Below, piece after piece: positions 46,808-60,778 of a DNA stretch of 64,000 nt. The translations under genes were made by a program, and so were the position numbers. The stretch comes from Silene latifolia (taxonomy: Eukaryota; Streptophyta; Magnoliopsida; Caryophyllales; Caryophyllaceae), in contig NC_133536.1 in assembly GCF_048544455.1 (NCBI RefSeq), positions 201,441,325-201,505,324 on the forward strand, in the 5' to 3' direction. The notes below the pieces were generated by a model. It saw nothing but the letters and a program-made list of their open reading frames with translations. It was not told where the DNA came from and ran no database searches. How positions within the stretch are numbered: position 1 is the first letter of the stretch; every line of letters begins with the position of its first letter.

Positions 46808-48322
46808 CAATTCCTAAATTTTGCAGAACTAAAGGGAGAAATTATAACCTCGTAAAAAGCGGAACCTCCGTGCTCCACCACCACTGCCGCCACCGTCACC
46901 GCCACCTTTACCCATTATTTAATCGTGAATTATGAACGACATCAAGTGCTTCAATCCAACGTACTTGCTTACTTTCCCAGGCATATTTTTATTTTTATTT
47001 ATATGTTGAGAATAATTTTTCTTCTAGTTTTAGGAAGACTTAACCTTAGGTGGTTAGTTTAGGATTAGGTTAATAATTTTACATGTCTAGTTAAGCTAAA
47101 TCTTAGGTGGTTAGTTTAGGATTAGGTTAGTAATTTTACATGTCTAGTTAAGTTGTTACTTATTCTAGTTCATTGGATTAAAGAAGTGTCAAAACTCCAA
47201 AATGTAATTGATAAGTCTCGTGACCTCTTGGTTCACATATATTTGCTATTACCATTGTAACACATCAATCTCTTTATTAAACTTGTAAATCTATTGTTAT
47301 ATGTATGTGTAAAATCTGAGTTATAATAATATTTACCTATAATAACTATTATTAAATATATACTTTTAGTTTATATTCAATGTAATGTATTTGCTGAGTT
47401 AGTTAAATGCACTTGGAAAAAATTGAACAAAATATTTTATTTACTTATGGTTATTATTACTTGTACCTATATTTACATTTAATGTATCTCCAATATACAT
47501 ATCGCCTTTATTTAACGATTTTTTTAATCAAAAAAATATTCTTCTAAAAATGTAAAAATATTTGAATGATAAAAAAAAATAATTTTTTAACTATTTTTCC
47601 AAATATAATATATAAATATTAATATTTTAATAAAATTCTTGATTTATCTTCGACCCAGTCGATCCATTCGAGTAGTGTCTCGACCCTAAAATAACGAGTC
47701 GTTTCGAGTGCGGGTCAAACGGGCTGTCGGGTCAAAAGTTTCGGGTCTTGACCCTGGAAAAACGAGTCGGATCGGGTCAAGCCGGAATTTGACGGGTCTA
47801 ATTAAATATATAATATAGGTCCATATAATACTTATTTTAGTCTAATATATCATACGGAGTATCAGACTAATATTATTTTAGTATAATATTTCGTAATTAT
47901 TTAAATATATAACTCTAATACATTTAGATAATAAACTAATATAATATTTAATATGATAAAATTAAGCAAAAAAAATTAACAAAAATTTGATAAATTTATT
48001 TAAATATATATGCTTGATAAAATTGTGTAACTAGCAAATAACTCAATAAATAGTGAAAATAATTGTAGCAATAGTTCATGTAATAAATATGATATCATAT
48101 ATTTGAGTGGTAAGAGTAACACTAATAAAAGCCAGAATAGTGAAAGTCATAGTAGCAAGAATGAGAATAGTGAAATTAATAGTATTAAGTAGTTAAAAAA
48201 AATATTGATGGCGGGAGTAGTGAAAGTAATGAGTGAAACAAATGTTATAAAAGTAACATGGGAACAATGGAGAAAGTATGAAAAACTAGCTAACAATTCG
48301 GTTTAAGAAAATATTTTATTTA

Positions 48323-50621
48323 TGTTCCGGGTGTAATTCCGGAGCAGGATTGTGACCACTTGAGCTTGTAGGATGATGTCGTTGCTTGTCTCTTCCTTTC
48401 ACTCTTTCCTGTAAAGATGAACAAACTGAGGGCTCGGCTTGGTACCGAGCGTACTCACTCCGACGCTCAAGTCAGTAAACTTAGAGAGATAAGTTGTGTG
48501 TTAACTTGGCAAAGTATATTGTAGAGAGATAAGGGAGTTTATACCAGATATTCCAGTTAGTTTCTCAATGAGAGATGATGAGTATTTATAGACTTTCACC
48601 TTTTGTCACGTAGTGGCCAAGTGGCGTAGCAGGTGGAAAGACTGTCTTACCCTCGGCCGAGGGACCCATGACAGACCGGCAGGCCTGGTTGACTCCATGC
48701 CGAGGGGACTGGATGTGAGTACCGGGGCAGCGGATAGTCCTCCGGAACCTCAACGTATACCCACCGCCCCTTCCAGTCCTTGCAAGATGTCGGCTTAGAG
48801 ACGGTGATATAACCTGGCTCGGTCAGATCTTATCGTACCCGGCCGGGCCGCCTAGGGTAGTCCCCCGAAGGTGGTGAATCCGGCGAAAGAGGTTCACCGT
48901 TGGGGCCTCCCCTTTAAAAAGGCACAACCATACAAAGCCAACAATCGTCCGATGGCCAACGGATGCGGTTGGGCCACGGCGACGTTCATGGCTTTAATTA
49001 TAGCGAAACGTATTCATTCGGAGGAAACCGAGCCCATACTCCGGTGTCCGATGTATACGCCGATACAGCCCTTGGGAGGGCAACAGACCGCCTGACCCTC
49101 CTCGGGGATAACAATTTTATACCCCCTGCCGAAGGAGTAATGGTCTTCAAAAAGTTCGAATCGGAACAATCGGCGAACTTGTTCGTCCGTGCACGATCGG
49201 GATCGATCGAACAAAGGCGTCACCGTGCCACGAGAATCTGCGGCCTCTTTACGGCGTAAGGGGTCGCCTCATCATCGTCATCATCAATACCCTCCAACAA
49301 GCTCTCATCAATTTCAGGAGAAGGAGACCCGGCCTCCGAACCTTATCGGGGTGACGGCCGGTGGCTCCCGCTCATCGGATACGACGGTTCGCCCCGGCGC
49401 AGAGGTATCTTGAGTTGAGCATCCGCAGAAGACATGGTAACAATAAATACTTAACAATTAAAAGTTGGGGAAATTTGTTTGTTTACCTTGGGAAAAGTGC
49501 TACGCCGAGTAACGCTTTGAAGACTAGAGAGAAATTCCTTCGAAAAACTAAGAGAGGGAAATTGTTTTTCGAGAAAGTGAATTTTTGGTGGCCAAAATCA
49601 GGGGCTAACTGCTCTATATATAGAGCAAAGCCCATGAAACGGATCAATCAGGGCAAAGCCCATGAAGCGTCAACCAATCAACACCGAGCCACGTGTCAAG
49701 CATGCAGCCACGCTCCTTGGCAGAATGCCAATCGACGTATCTTCTTCAACACGCTCCTTGGTATCTACTTGCCAAACGACCCGCTGATCAACCTAGCTTG
49801 GCAGCACCGGCCGGGGGCAATCAAAAGCACACGGCACTCTCAACGTTGGTCTCGGCCAGCGCCATTTTCTTTTCCACATCGGATGTCCATTACACAACCA
49901 TGTGGAGGGGGGATATGGTACGGCCTGAACAGAAGCAAGCCGAGGAAGAGGAAGTCGGGGAATAAATTTCAACTTGCGCAGAATACGCTCAAAACTCATC
50001 GAAGATCCATACCACGGCATAGACTACGCTGGGGGCAAATTGATGGGGCATATTCTGCACCCGCTGACCGAGTCAACATATTGAGCAAGGTCAAAGACAA
50101 AAGACAGCAAGTCAATGTATTAGACACCCTAACCGACGACTGTCGGCTGTCATTACTGGGTCTCGGCTAGGCAACTAGCCAGCCGGGAGGCATATCCGCG
50201 TACTCATATCCAAGACCCCTCGGTATGGAGTCAACAAGGCCAGCCGGCCTACCATGGGTCTCTCGGCCGAGGGTAGAACGGTCTTTCCACCTGCTAGCCA
50301 CTTAGCCACTACGTGACAAAAGGTGAAAGTCTAAAAATACTCCTCAATCCACATTGAGAAAACGATCTACAATTCATCCTAAAACTCACTATTAATCTGG
50401 TATAAACTCTCTTATCTCTCTACAATATACTTTGCCAAGTAACACACAACTTAATCTCTTTAAGTTTACTGACTTGAGCGTCGGAGTGAGTACGCTCGGT
50501 ACCAAGCCGAGCCCTCAGTTTGTTCATCTTAAACAGGAAAGAGCGAAAGGAAGAGTCAAGCAAAGACATCATTCATCAAGCTTACGTGGTCACAAATCCT
50601 GCTCCGAATTACACCCGAACA
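48323..50621. mobile_element. Foldback / long-TIR element, unit 5
   Basis: Orthologous 2,299-bp copy. The right end reads CCCGAACA, one G short of the others. It has the highest density of scrambled CAG/CTG sites in the array. Confidence 0.75.
48647..49435 (-). pseudogene. Foldback ORF, multiply broken, unit 5
   Basis: Homologous to the 263-codon ORF, but with several one- or two-base length changes and substitutions between 48810 and 49420. Only a ~69-codon central piece (49014-49223) reads through. Most changes replace CAG or CTG, for example CAGG to CGTG near 49187 and ACTGATCG to ATCGATCG near 49202. Confidence 0.6.
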
Positions 50622-50688
50622 ACATGAACAAAGTATATCGACCCCGATTACCATTTTACCCTAACTTGGTGCTTACACGTTTATTATA

Positions 50689-51004
50689 CTCCCTCCAATT
50701 CATCATAATGATCTCCTTTGAGATGGACACAATACTTAAGAAAAATGAATAAAAATGAACAAAGGACAAATGTGGGGTTTGTTGATAGGAGATAGAGATG
50801 AATTATTATGAGTTAAATAAGGAGTTGTGGGACCAAAACATTAAGGAAAGTAATAAAATAAGAGTAAAAAAGTTGTGTGGGGTTTGGTAATGGGAGAGAG
50901 TGATGAATAAAATAAGAGTAAAAGTTACCAAAAAAAGAAAAGGGGAACATTACTTGAATAATCCGTTTCGGGAAATAGAGAACATTATAGCAAATTGGAG
51001 TGAG
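50689..51004. mobile_element. Stowaway-like MITE, unit 5
   Basis: Orthologous copy between TA dinucleotides. Confidence 0.75.
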
Positions 51005-51067
51005 TATTTTTTTTGGTGAAATGCTTATTAAAATAAACCATATAACTCATACACCATACATTATACT

Positions 51068-51246
51068 CGATTAAGATCACTGTCTCACTTTTATGTCCCA
51101 TCTCATGTCCCACTACCTTAAGATCTTGACACATCACACATAAGATAATAGAAATGGTAATAATATATATCATAGTGATTATGTGTCAATAGGAAAAGTG
51201 ATGAGACACAAGATAAGACACAAAATGGGATAGAAGATCTCACACG
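51068..51246. mobile_element. MITE with 9-bp target duplication, unit 5
   Basis: Orthologous copy. Both ends are altered at CAG/CTG positions. Confidence 0.7.
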
Positions 51247-51691
51247 CATTATACTCTTTCCGTCCCGATCATTTGTTATCCTATGGTTTTGACACAAAGA
51301 CCAAGGAAAAGGGAAAGAGCCAATTACTAAATGACAAGTTGAATAAATTGAGTGTGAATGATGAAATTAGATAGAAGAGGAGTACATCATAATATGACTT
51401 TTTCAACAAGGACATATGTACGTTTATTACATTTTTTTATGTTTATGTAACAAAAAACGTTGTACTTACTAAGTTGAATAGTTGTGACTCCGTACTTGAT
51501 ACATCAGTGATTTATTTTATTTTTTATTTTTTTTTTTGGTGAAAAAATATTTTAAAAATATAATCTTCAAACTTTTGGTGTCCACTTTTCCTATAAAAGG
51601 CTATGATAATTGGTTATCAATCCACAACTTAAAATATTCAACAAATAACACAAACAAATAAACGAGTTTATATTAACAAAAAATAACAGTC

Positions 51692-52784
51692 ATGGCATCA
51701 TGTGGTGCATGTTTAAATGCTCTTATGTTCATGCTTCTCCTCTCTTTTGCTTGCGTTGCTCACTCAGATAGGGTAATAATTTAGTTTCAACTATAAAAGT
51801 TTATAGTTAAGCATCTCAACTCAAATATTGTTAATTTTTCTGTTAACTTTTACTTCTCTGACAAATTAAAATGTGTATGTATTTTATCTGCTTTTTTACG
51901 GTAACAGGAAATATAACGGTGTTAACGTTAAGGTCCTTAACTGACGATAATTTTAAAGTTGAATCTCTTAACTAAAAAACTTCAATAGTATAGGTCCTTC
52001 TTACCTTGGTGTTAACTCATCTTAAAATACCCAAAATGCTCTAATTAGCCTCTTTTAAATGTTTAGTCTTTACATTTTTGATTAATTTTTTTGTAATAAT
52101 TTGTCATGTCATTAACATAAACATTGTTTACTCGATCGTAAACATGTTTTTTTTTTTTACAAAATTTAAATGGTTTTAAAATATGAATTTTGGTAGTTTG
52201 GGTATTTTGAGAACATTTTAGTAAGTTTAAACGTATCGGATGTTTCAAAAACATAGGGGTACCACGTAAAATTCGAAAAAACACAGTTTACCACATAGAA
52301 AAACCTTTTTTTTGATTATTTTTTTTTCTTATATATGTGTGAGTATATTTGTTGATATGGTTGCAGGGAAACTGTGTGTACAATATATACGTGAAGACAG
52401 TAGATGAGACATCTGCAGAATGCAGGATGCGAAGGTGAACCTAAAGCTATATGACAACCAAGGTAATATGGTGGAAATAGCAGACCTTGAATTGTTTGGA
52501 CTTATGCCTAAAGGTCACAACTATTTCGAGCCTAATAATTTGGATGCATTCGCTATCCGAACTAAATGCTTAGCTAACCTCATTTGCAAAATCGAGTTGA
52601 GCCACGACAATACCGGTGATAATCCCGCTGGAAAGTCGATTACGTGGACGTCACCACTGCTGTTCCCCAAATATATTGCACAACCAAGGACTTTGACATT
52701 GACGACATAATCTCGCCTATTGTTGTAAGGGACACCTGTGGCGGTGTTAAGGAATCCGTTCTCAAAATGCTAGACCTTGCTTGA
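51692..52784 (+). pseudogene. PLAT gene with two frame changes in exon 2, unit 5
   Basis: Exon 1 (51692-51772), TATA box and acceptor TTGCAG are intact. In exon 2 (52367-52784), S33 becomes N (ACAGT to ACAAT). The unit 1 segment GCAGGAACAGATGCG has become GCAGAATGCAGGATGCG (+2 bases), breaking the frame after residue ~44. A second change at AATCCCGCTGG (unit 1 AATCCTGCTTGG, -1) lies near codon 114. The rest is unchanged to the stop. Both indels sit on CAG/CTG words, so this may be a sequencing artefact. Confidence 0.6.
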
Positions 52785-53322
52785 GGGACATAACTTGGGT
52801 AAGAGTTAATGCAACTTAAAAGTTGCTTATCAAGATGTTTACCTAATATATCAACCATCGTGTCAGTTCGTGTTTTAGTTAATTTAGTACTACTCCGTAT
52901 GAATGAATGAATGAATAAATAAGGTTGATTACATTATCATAAATTGTGCATATCAGCGATTTTCTATCGGATTCATCACATACAAATAATCATGGGAACT
53001 GGATACCTTGAAACAATCTAGCTACTCGCTATAGTACTATTTGGTGAGGTTCGGTCTAGTCAACAAGTTTACAAAAACAGTAATCTGGTTTTTAGTCCTA
53101 GTCTTGTACCCTGTCCGGTCTTTGGATAAACAAAAAGATGGAGACTGGTTTTAGTTCCGGTTCGATCAAGTCCAACTTGAAAAAAAGGCACAAAAACCTT
53201 TCTTGCCAAACCGGTCCGATCCAAATCCAAGAAAAACCTACCAAACCAGATCGCATAAAATATTAAAAACATGACAATCTCTAAATTAAGGTCCTGAAAT
53301 TTTAAAATGAAGATGATAGACG

Positions 53323-53970
53323 TAGGGGCGGCCAATGAGTTCGGGAGGCCCTGTCAATATAAATTGGAGGCCCCAAAACTTAAATTAAATTACAATTTAT
53401 TTGCGCTCCTAAACGAAAATTATTGATCACTGTTCACCGACTCACAGTAATTGATACGAATCAAAAGGGATTTTTTTTTTTTGAAAAAAGGAAATGCTAC
53501 GATATATTTTAGGCATTTGTAAATAAAACAAATTATAAAATAGTATAATCTGACACCATAAAACGGTTCATTTTTATAAAATAACTATTTATTTAATGCT
53601 AACAATGATTTGTTTTTACTTAATAAAATCGTCTCACAATATAATACCTTTTAATATAATAATTATTGTAAAAAGTTGAAAGATAAAATTGTCACAAAAA
53701 AAACACAAAAATAAAAAGGGTAAAAGTGTTTATAAAAATTCTGACTGATGTGTAATAGTTTACTACTATTGTGTAGACTATAAACCAATTACATAATAAT
53801 AAAAAAAAAAGTGGGGAAAGTGGGAAACAAAGAAGCAGAATAGTAGATGTCTTCTACACCGAGTATGATTTTTGACTGTATGTAGGGATTTGGCTCAAAA
53901 TTTTGAGGCCCTATTTGCCGTTGGACCCCGGTGCAAAGAGCTGAAATGCTCCCCCTCTTGGCCGCCCATG
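53323..53970. mobile_element. hAT-like non-autonomous element, unit 6
   Basis: Orthologous copy with GATAGACG at 53315-53322 and 53971-53978. Confidence 0.85.
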
Positions 53971-55598
53971 GATAGACGAATGTTGTACTCCGTATAATAC
54001 AATAAACATACATAAACAAGAAAGTACCTAACGCGTTCACCTTGAGGGACCCTTCACCATTATTGTCCTCACTTTGTATAGGTGTAAAGAGCTCGAAATA
54101 TTTTATACATGAATCCATGAACACAATAAGAAGACAGGACGCATTAGGCACAAAATTTAGTGGCAAAACCAATACCCATTTTTACTTGAGGGGTCTTTCA
54201 CAAGGTGAAAGGGGAATACGGATGCTCGAGTGACGATACAACACGTCCTGCATTAGATGATAGAAAACATATAAGAATTACAAGCATGGTGTAAACTGTA
54301 ATAAGCTAACATAGGAAAAGGATTTTGGGTGATTATTGCGAACAAAAGAGGCCAGAGAAGACGTTACTAAAAACAGAGAACATACAAGAATTACATGGTG
54401 GTGTAAACTGTAAAATAAACTTGGCAATTCAAAAAGAATATGAGGTGGGAGCGTTATTGACTAAATGTGATTTGGTGCAAATGTAATGTAATGTACTGAA
54501 TTTAGATTAGATTTTAGATCATTGTACAACAAAGACAATAATAAATTGTGCAATAATTCAAACATAGAGTAACTTCAAGATAAATCTAACAAGATCTCAC
54601 ATGACTATATTTTGTCTCATAGATTAAGAATAATATCAAAGATTTCCTACGATCATAAATAATGCCAAAAATCAACGGTTACTTTTGGTGTGGTATATAT
54701 AGAGCCATGGAGTAAGTATAAAACAACAATAATAGAGTACTTTAAGTAAACTGCATAAAAATGTCAAACCGTCTTAAACTTCTATAATAGTACTCAGTAT
54801 ATTTTGATTTTTCAATAATAAATTTGCCAATGTTCAAATTAGTAAGACATTCAAACTTGAATGGTTAAACGAATGTCGAAGAAAGGTAGTGAAACGTGCG
54901 ATATCTATGGAAGTCGTTGATTCTTTGACTCGTTTTATCTTAAGACGGATACGGATATATCCTCTTAAGAGACTTATTGATATTTTTTTTTTTTTTCTGC
55001 TACACCAAAATCTAAAATCTAGGTCGGCCAGGACATATCTCTTTATAATTTAAGAGCCAATAAAATCATAGAGTTGCATGGTACGTTTTTTCAATTGTAT
55101 TGTAATGTCCATGTCACATTAATACATAACCCCCGTACCAAAAAAAAAAAAAAAAAAAAAAATATACATAACCCGTCTTTTTATAGAATCCAAACAAGGA
55201 ATGGTCCTTCCAACGAAAACCATATATGAAGATACACGACATCGTTGTATAAGAGAATTACCGATGAAGATATTACTATGATTCTAAATCTGGCATTATC
55301 CCAAGAAAAATGACAATTCTTTTATATAGAATCCAATAAAGGAATGGCCCTCTCAACGAGAACCACATACGAAGATATTACTATTCATTATGTAAAACGT
55401 GACGAACTATTCATTCATTCAATTAGGGTTTCATCTAATTACAAATACAACAACTTTGATGGACGATTCTAAAAACTCAAAAACTCGAATTTCCATCATG
55501 AAAGAGAATTTCAAACTTCATAGTCTTGTAAGGGCATAAGGCTAATCATCAGACAATTCGTCTCTTGTAAGACGGTTTTACACTATAGGTTACAAAAA

Positions 55599-55637
<39 letters not shown>

Positions 55638-55691
55638 CAATTTGAGGAAAATCACCAGGCAATTTAATGACGATTAACAATAAACAATTCC

Positions 55692-55804
55692 GCCCGCAAG
55701 GGTAGTCTAGTGGCTAAAACTCCCAAGGTCTCAATTCCGCCCGAGGGTTTACTAGTACGCACTGAAGTTAGCGGCTACAAATTACCCCGTCACCCAAAAA
55801 AAAC
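55692..55804 (+). mobile_element. tRNA-derived SINE, unit 6
   Basis: Orthologous copy with the GAGGGTTT state. Confidence 0.7.
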
Positions 55805-57320
55805 CAATTCCTAAATTTTGCAGAACTAAAGGGAGAAATTATAACCTCGTAAAAAGCGGAACCTCCGTGCTCCACCACCACTGCCGCCACCGTCACCGCC
55901 ACCTTTACCCATTATTTAATCGTGAATTATGAACGACTGTCAAGTGCTTCGAATCCAACGTACTTGCTTACTTTCCCAGGCATATTTTTATTTTTATTTA
56001 TATGTTGAGAATACTTTTTCTTCTAGTTTTAGGAAGACTTAACCTTAGGTGGTTAGTTTAGGATTAGGTTAATAATTTTACATGTCTAGTTAAGCTAAAT
56101 CTTAGGTGGTTAGTTTAGGATTAGGTTAGTAATTTTACATGTCTAGTTAAGTTGTTACTTATTCTAGTTCATTGGATTAAAGAAGTGTCAAAACTCCAAA
56201 ATGTAATTGATAAGTCTCGTGACCTCTTGGTTCACATATATTTGCTATTACCATTGTAACACATCAATCTCTTTATTAAACTTGTAAATCTATTGTTATA
56301 TGTATGTGTAAAATCTGAGTTATAATAATATTTACCTATAATAACTATTATTAAATATATACTTTTAGTTTATATTCAATGTAATGTATTTGCTGAGTTA
56401 GTTAAATGCACTTGGAAAAAATTGAACAAAATATTTTATTTACTTATGGTTATTATTACTTGTACCTATATTTACATTTAATGTATCTCCAATATACATA
56501 TCGCCTTTATTTAACGATTTTTTTAATCAAAAAAATATTCTTCTAAAAATGTAAAAATATTTGAATGATAAAAAAAAATAATTTTTTAACTATTTTTCCA
56601 AATATAATATATAAATATTAATATTTTAATAAAATTCTTGATTTATCTTCGACCCATTCGATCCATTCGAGTAGTGTCTCGACCCTAAAATAACGAGTCG
56701 TTTCGAGTGCGGGTCAAACGGGTTGTCGGGTCAAAAGTTTCGGTCTTGACCCTGAAAAACGAGTCGGATCGGGTCAAGCCGAATTTGACGGTCTAATTAA
56801 ATATATAATATAGGTCCATATAATACTTATTTTAGTCTAATATATCATACGGAGTATCAGACTAATATTATTTTAGTATAATATTTCGTAATTATTTAAA
56901 TATATAACTCTAATACATTTAGATAATAAACTAATATAATATTTAATATGATAAAATTAAGCAAAAAAAATTAACAAAAATTTGATAAATTTATTTAAAT
57001 ATATATGCTTGATAAAATTGTGTAACTAGCAAATAACTCAATAAATAGTGAAAATAATTGTAGCAATAGTTCATGTAATAAATATGATATCATATATTTG
57101 AGTGGTAAGAGTAACACTAATAAAAGCCAGAATAGTGAAAGTCATAGTAGCAAGAATGAGAATAGTGAAATTAATAGTATTAAGTAGTTAAAAAAAATAT
57201 TGATGGCGGGAGTAGTGAAAGTAACAGTAGTGAAACAAATGTTATAAAAGTAACAGTAGGAACAATGGAGAAAGTATGAAAAACTAGCTAACAATTCGGT
57301 TTAAGAAAATATTTTATTTA

Positions 57321-59628
57321 TGTTCCGGGTGTAATTCCGGAGCAGGATTGTGACCACTTGAGCTTGTAGGATGATGTCGTTGCTTGTCTCTTCCTTTCAC
57401 TCTTTCCTGTAAAGATGAACAAACTGAGGGCTCGGCTTGGTACCGAGCGTACTCACTCCGACGCTCAAGTCAGTAAACTTAGAGAGATAAGTTGTGTGTT
57501 AACTTGGCAAAGTATATTATAGAGAGATAAGGGAGTTTATACCAGATATTCCAGTTAGTTTCTCAATGAGAGATGATGAGTATTTATAGACTTTCACCTT
57601 TTGTCACGTAGTGGCCAAATGGCGTAGCAGGTGGAAAGACTGTCTTACCCTCGGCCGAGGGACCCATGACAGGCCGGCAGGCCTGGTTGACTCCATGCCG
57701 AGGGGACTGGATGTGAGTACCGGGGCAGCGGATAGTCCTCCGGAACCTCAACGTATACCCACCGCCCCTTCCAGTCCTTGCAAGATGTCAGCTTAGAGAC
57801 GGTGATATAACCTGGCTCAGTCTGTATACTGTACCAGCCCGGGCCGCCTAGGGTAGTCCCCCGAAGGTGGTGAATCCGGCGAAAGAGGTTCACCGTTGGG
57901 GCCTCCCCTTTAAAAAGGCACAACCATACAAAGCCAACAATCGTCCTGATGGCCAACGGATGCAGTTGGGCCACGGCGACGTTCATGGCTTTAATTATAA
58001 CAGCAACGTATTCATTCAGAGGAAACCGGAGCCCATACTCCAGGTGTCTGATGTATACGCCGATACAACCCTCGGGAGGGCAACAGACGGCCTGACCCTC
58101 CTCAGGGATAACAATTTTATACCCCCTGCCGAAGGAGTAATGGTCTTCAAAAAGTTCAGAACCGGAACAACTGGCGAACTTGTTCGTCCGTGCACGATCG
58201 GGGATCGATCGAACAAAGCGCCACCGTGCCACGAGAACTGCGGCCTCTTTACGACAGAAGGGGTCGCCTCATCATCGTCATCATCAATACCCTCCAAAAA
58301 GCTCTCATCAATTTCAGGAGAAGGAGACCTGGGGCCTCCGAACCTTATCGGGGTGACGGCCAGTGGCTCCTGCTCATCAGGATACGACGGTTCGCCCCCC
58401 GGCGCAGAGGTACTGAGTTGAGCATCCGCAGAAGACATGGTAACAATAAATACTTAACAATTAAAAGTTGGGGAAATTTGTTTGTTTACCTTGGGAAAAG
58501 TGCTACGCCGAGTAACGCTTTGAAGACTAGAGAGAAATTCCTTCGAAAAACTAAGAGAGGGAAATTGTTTTTCGAGAAAGTGAATTTTTGGTGGCCAAAA
58601 TCAGGGGCTAACTGCTCTATTTATAGAGCAAAGCCCATGAAACGGACCAATCAGGGCAAAGCCCATGAAGCGTCAACCAATCAACACCGAGCCACGTGTC
58701 AAGCATGCAGCCACGCTCCTTGGCAGAATGCCAATCGACGTATCTTCTTCAACACGCTCCTTGGTATCTACTTGCCAAACGGCCCCGGCCGATCAACCTA
58801 GCTTGGCAAAGACGTACGGGGCAATCAAAAGCATACGGCACTCTCAACGTTGGTCTCGGCCAGCGCCATTTTCTTTTCCACATCGGATGTCCATTACACA
58901 ACCATGTGGAGGGGGGATATGGTACGGCCTGAACAGAAGCAAGTCGAGGAAGAGGAGGCCGGGGAATAAATTTCAACTTGCGCAGAATACGCTCAAAACT
59001 CATCGAAGGTCCATACCACGGCATAGACTACGCTGGGGCAAATTGATGGGGCATATTCTCGCACCCGCCGACCGAGTCAACATATTGAGCAAGGTCAAAG
59101 ACAAAAGACAAAGAAGTCAACGTATTAGACACCCTAACCGACGCGACTGTCGGCTGTCACTTGGGTCTCGGCTAGGCAACTAGCCAGCCGGGAGGCATAT
59201 CCGCGTACTCATATCCAAGACCCCTCGGTATGGAGTCAACAAGGCCAGCCGGCCTACCATGGGTCTCTCGGCCGAGGGTAGAATGGTCTTTCCACCTGCT
59301 AGCCACTTGGCCACTACGTGACAAAAGGTGAAAGTCTAAAAATACTCCTCAATCCACATTGAGAAAACGATCTACAATTCATCCTAAAACTCACTATTAA
59401 TCTGGTATAAACTCTCTTATCTCTCTACAATATACTTTGCCAAGTAACACACAACTTAATCTCTTTAAGTTTACTGACTTGAGCGTCGGAGTGAGTACGC
59501 TCGGTACCAAGCCGAGCCCTCAGTTTGTTCATCTTAAACAGGAAAGAGCGAAAGGAAGAGTCAAGCAAAAACATCATTCATCAAGCTTACGTGGTCACAA
59601 ATCCTGCTCCGGAATTACACCCGGAACA
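57321..59628. mobile_element. Foldback / long-TIR element, unit 6
   Basis: Orthologous 2,308-bp copy with the standard ends. Confidence 0.75.
57645..58438 (-). pseudogene. Foldback ORF, frame-broken, unit 6
   Basis: The N-terminal ~70 codons from 58438 and the C-terminal ~185 codons are each open, but in different frames. The break is near 58187-58222, where the unit 1 CAG and CTG words read CGTG, CGGGG, ATCG and AAAG. The domain core itself is complete. Confidence 0.6.
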
Positions 59629-59695
59629 ACATGAACAAAGTATATCGACCTCGATTACCATTTTACCCTAACTTGGTGCTTACACGTTTATTATA

Positions 59696-60011
59696 CTGCC
59701 TCCAATTCATCATAATGATCTCCTTTGAGATGAACACAATACTTAAGAAAAATGAATAAAAATGAACAAAGGACAAATGTGGGGTTTGTTGATAGGAGAT
59801 AGAGATGAATTATTATGAGTTAAATAAGGAGTTGTGGGACCAAAACATTAAGGAAAGTAATAAAATAAGAGTAAAAAAGTTGTGTGGGGTTTGGTAATGG
59901 GAGAGAGTGATGAATAAAATAAGAGTAAAAGTTACCAAAAAAAGAAAAGGGGAACATTACTTGAATAATCCGTTTCGTGAAATAGAGAACATTATAGCAA
60001 ATTGGAGTGAG
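59696..60011. mobile_element. Stowaway-like MITE, unit 6
   Basis: Orthologous copy. The left end reads CTGCCTCC. Confidence 0.75.
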
Positions 60012-60074
60012 TATTTTTTTTGGTGAAATGCTTATTAAAATAAACCATATAACTCATACACCATACATTATACT

Positions 60075-60253
60075 CGATTAAGATCACTGTCTCACTTTTA
60101 TGTCCCATCTCATGTCCCACTACCTTAAGATCTTGACACATCACACATAAGATAATAGAAATGGTAATAATATATATCATAGTGATTATGTGTCAATAGG
60201 AAAAGTGATGAGACACAAGATAAGACACAAAATGGGATAGAAGATCTGCACTG
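60075..60253. mobile_element. MITE with 9-bp target duplication, unit 6
   Basis: Orthologous copy flanked by CATTATACT. Confidence 0.7.
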
Positions 60254-60449
60254 CATTATACTCTTTCCGTCCCGATCATTTGTTATCCTATGGTTTTGAC
60301 ACAAAGACCAAGGAAAAGGGAAAGAGCCAATTACTAAATGACAAGTTGAATAAATTGAGTGTGAATGATGAAATTAGATAGAAGAGGAGTACATCATAAT
60401 ATGACTTTTTCAACAAGGACATATGTACGTTTATTACATTTTTTTTATG

Positions 60450-60530
60450 TTTTTTTTTTTTTTTTTTGATGACGAGGAGGTTGGATCCTCCCCGACATTT
60501 ACCATGTGAGTTCTTTCCCGCGGGGATTAT
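60450..60530 (-). mobile_element. SINE-like poly-T insert, shortened, unit 6
   Basis: Same insertion point and ends as in unit 4, but the T tract is shorter and about 25 bp of the body (GGATACAGG...CGCCTGTA in unit 4) is replaced by ACATTTA. Sharing between units 4 and 6, but not 5, is informative for array history. Confidence 0.65.
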
Positions 60531-60778
60531 TTTATGTAACAAAAAACGTTGTACTTACTAAGTTGAATAGTTGTGACTCCGTACTTGATACATCAGTGAT
60601 TTATTTATTTTTATTTTTTTTTTTGGTGAAAAAATATTTTAAAAATATAATCTTCAAACTTTTGGTGTCCACTTTTCCTATAAAAGGCTATGATAATTGG
60701 TTATCAATCCACAACTTAAAATATTCAACAAATAACACAAACAAATAAACGAGTTTATATTAACAAAAATAACAAATC

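Larger units (their letters stand above)
41108..53302 (+). repeat. Tandem unit 5, with Helitron insertion
   Basis: Fifth copy, 12,195 bp. A 3,222-bp Helitron-like element splits its hAT-like element. The poly-T retroposon site is empty (47216-47228), and the unit 4/6 SINE-like insert is absent. The foldback ORF and PLAT exon 2 are broken. Confidence 0.97.
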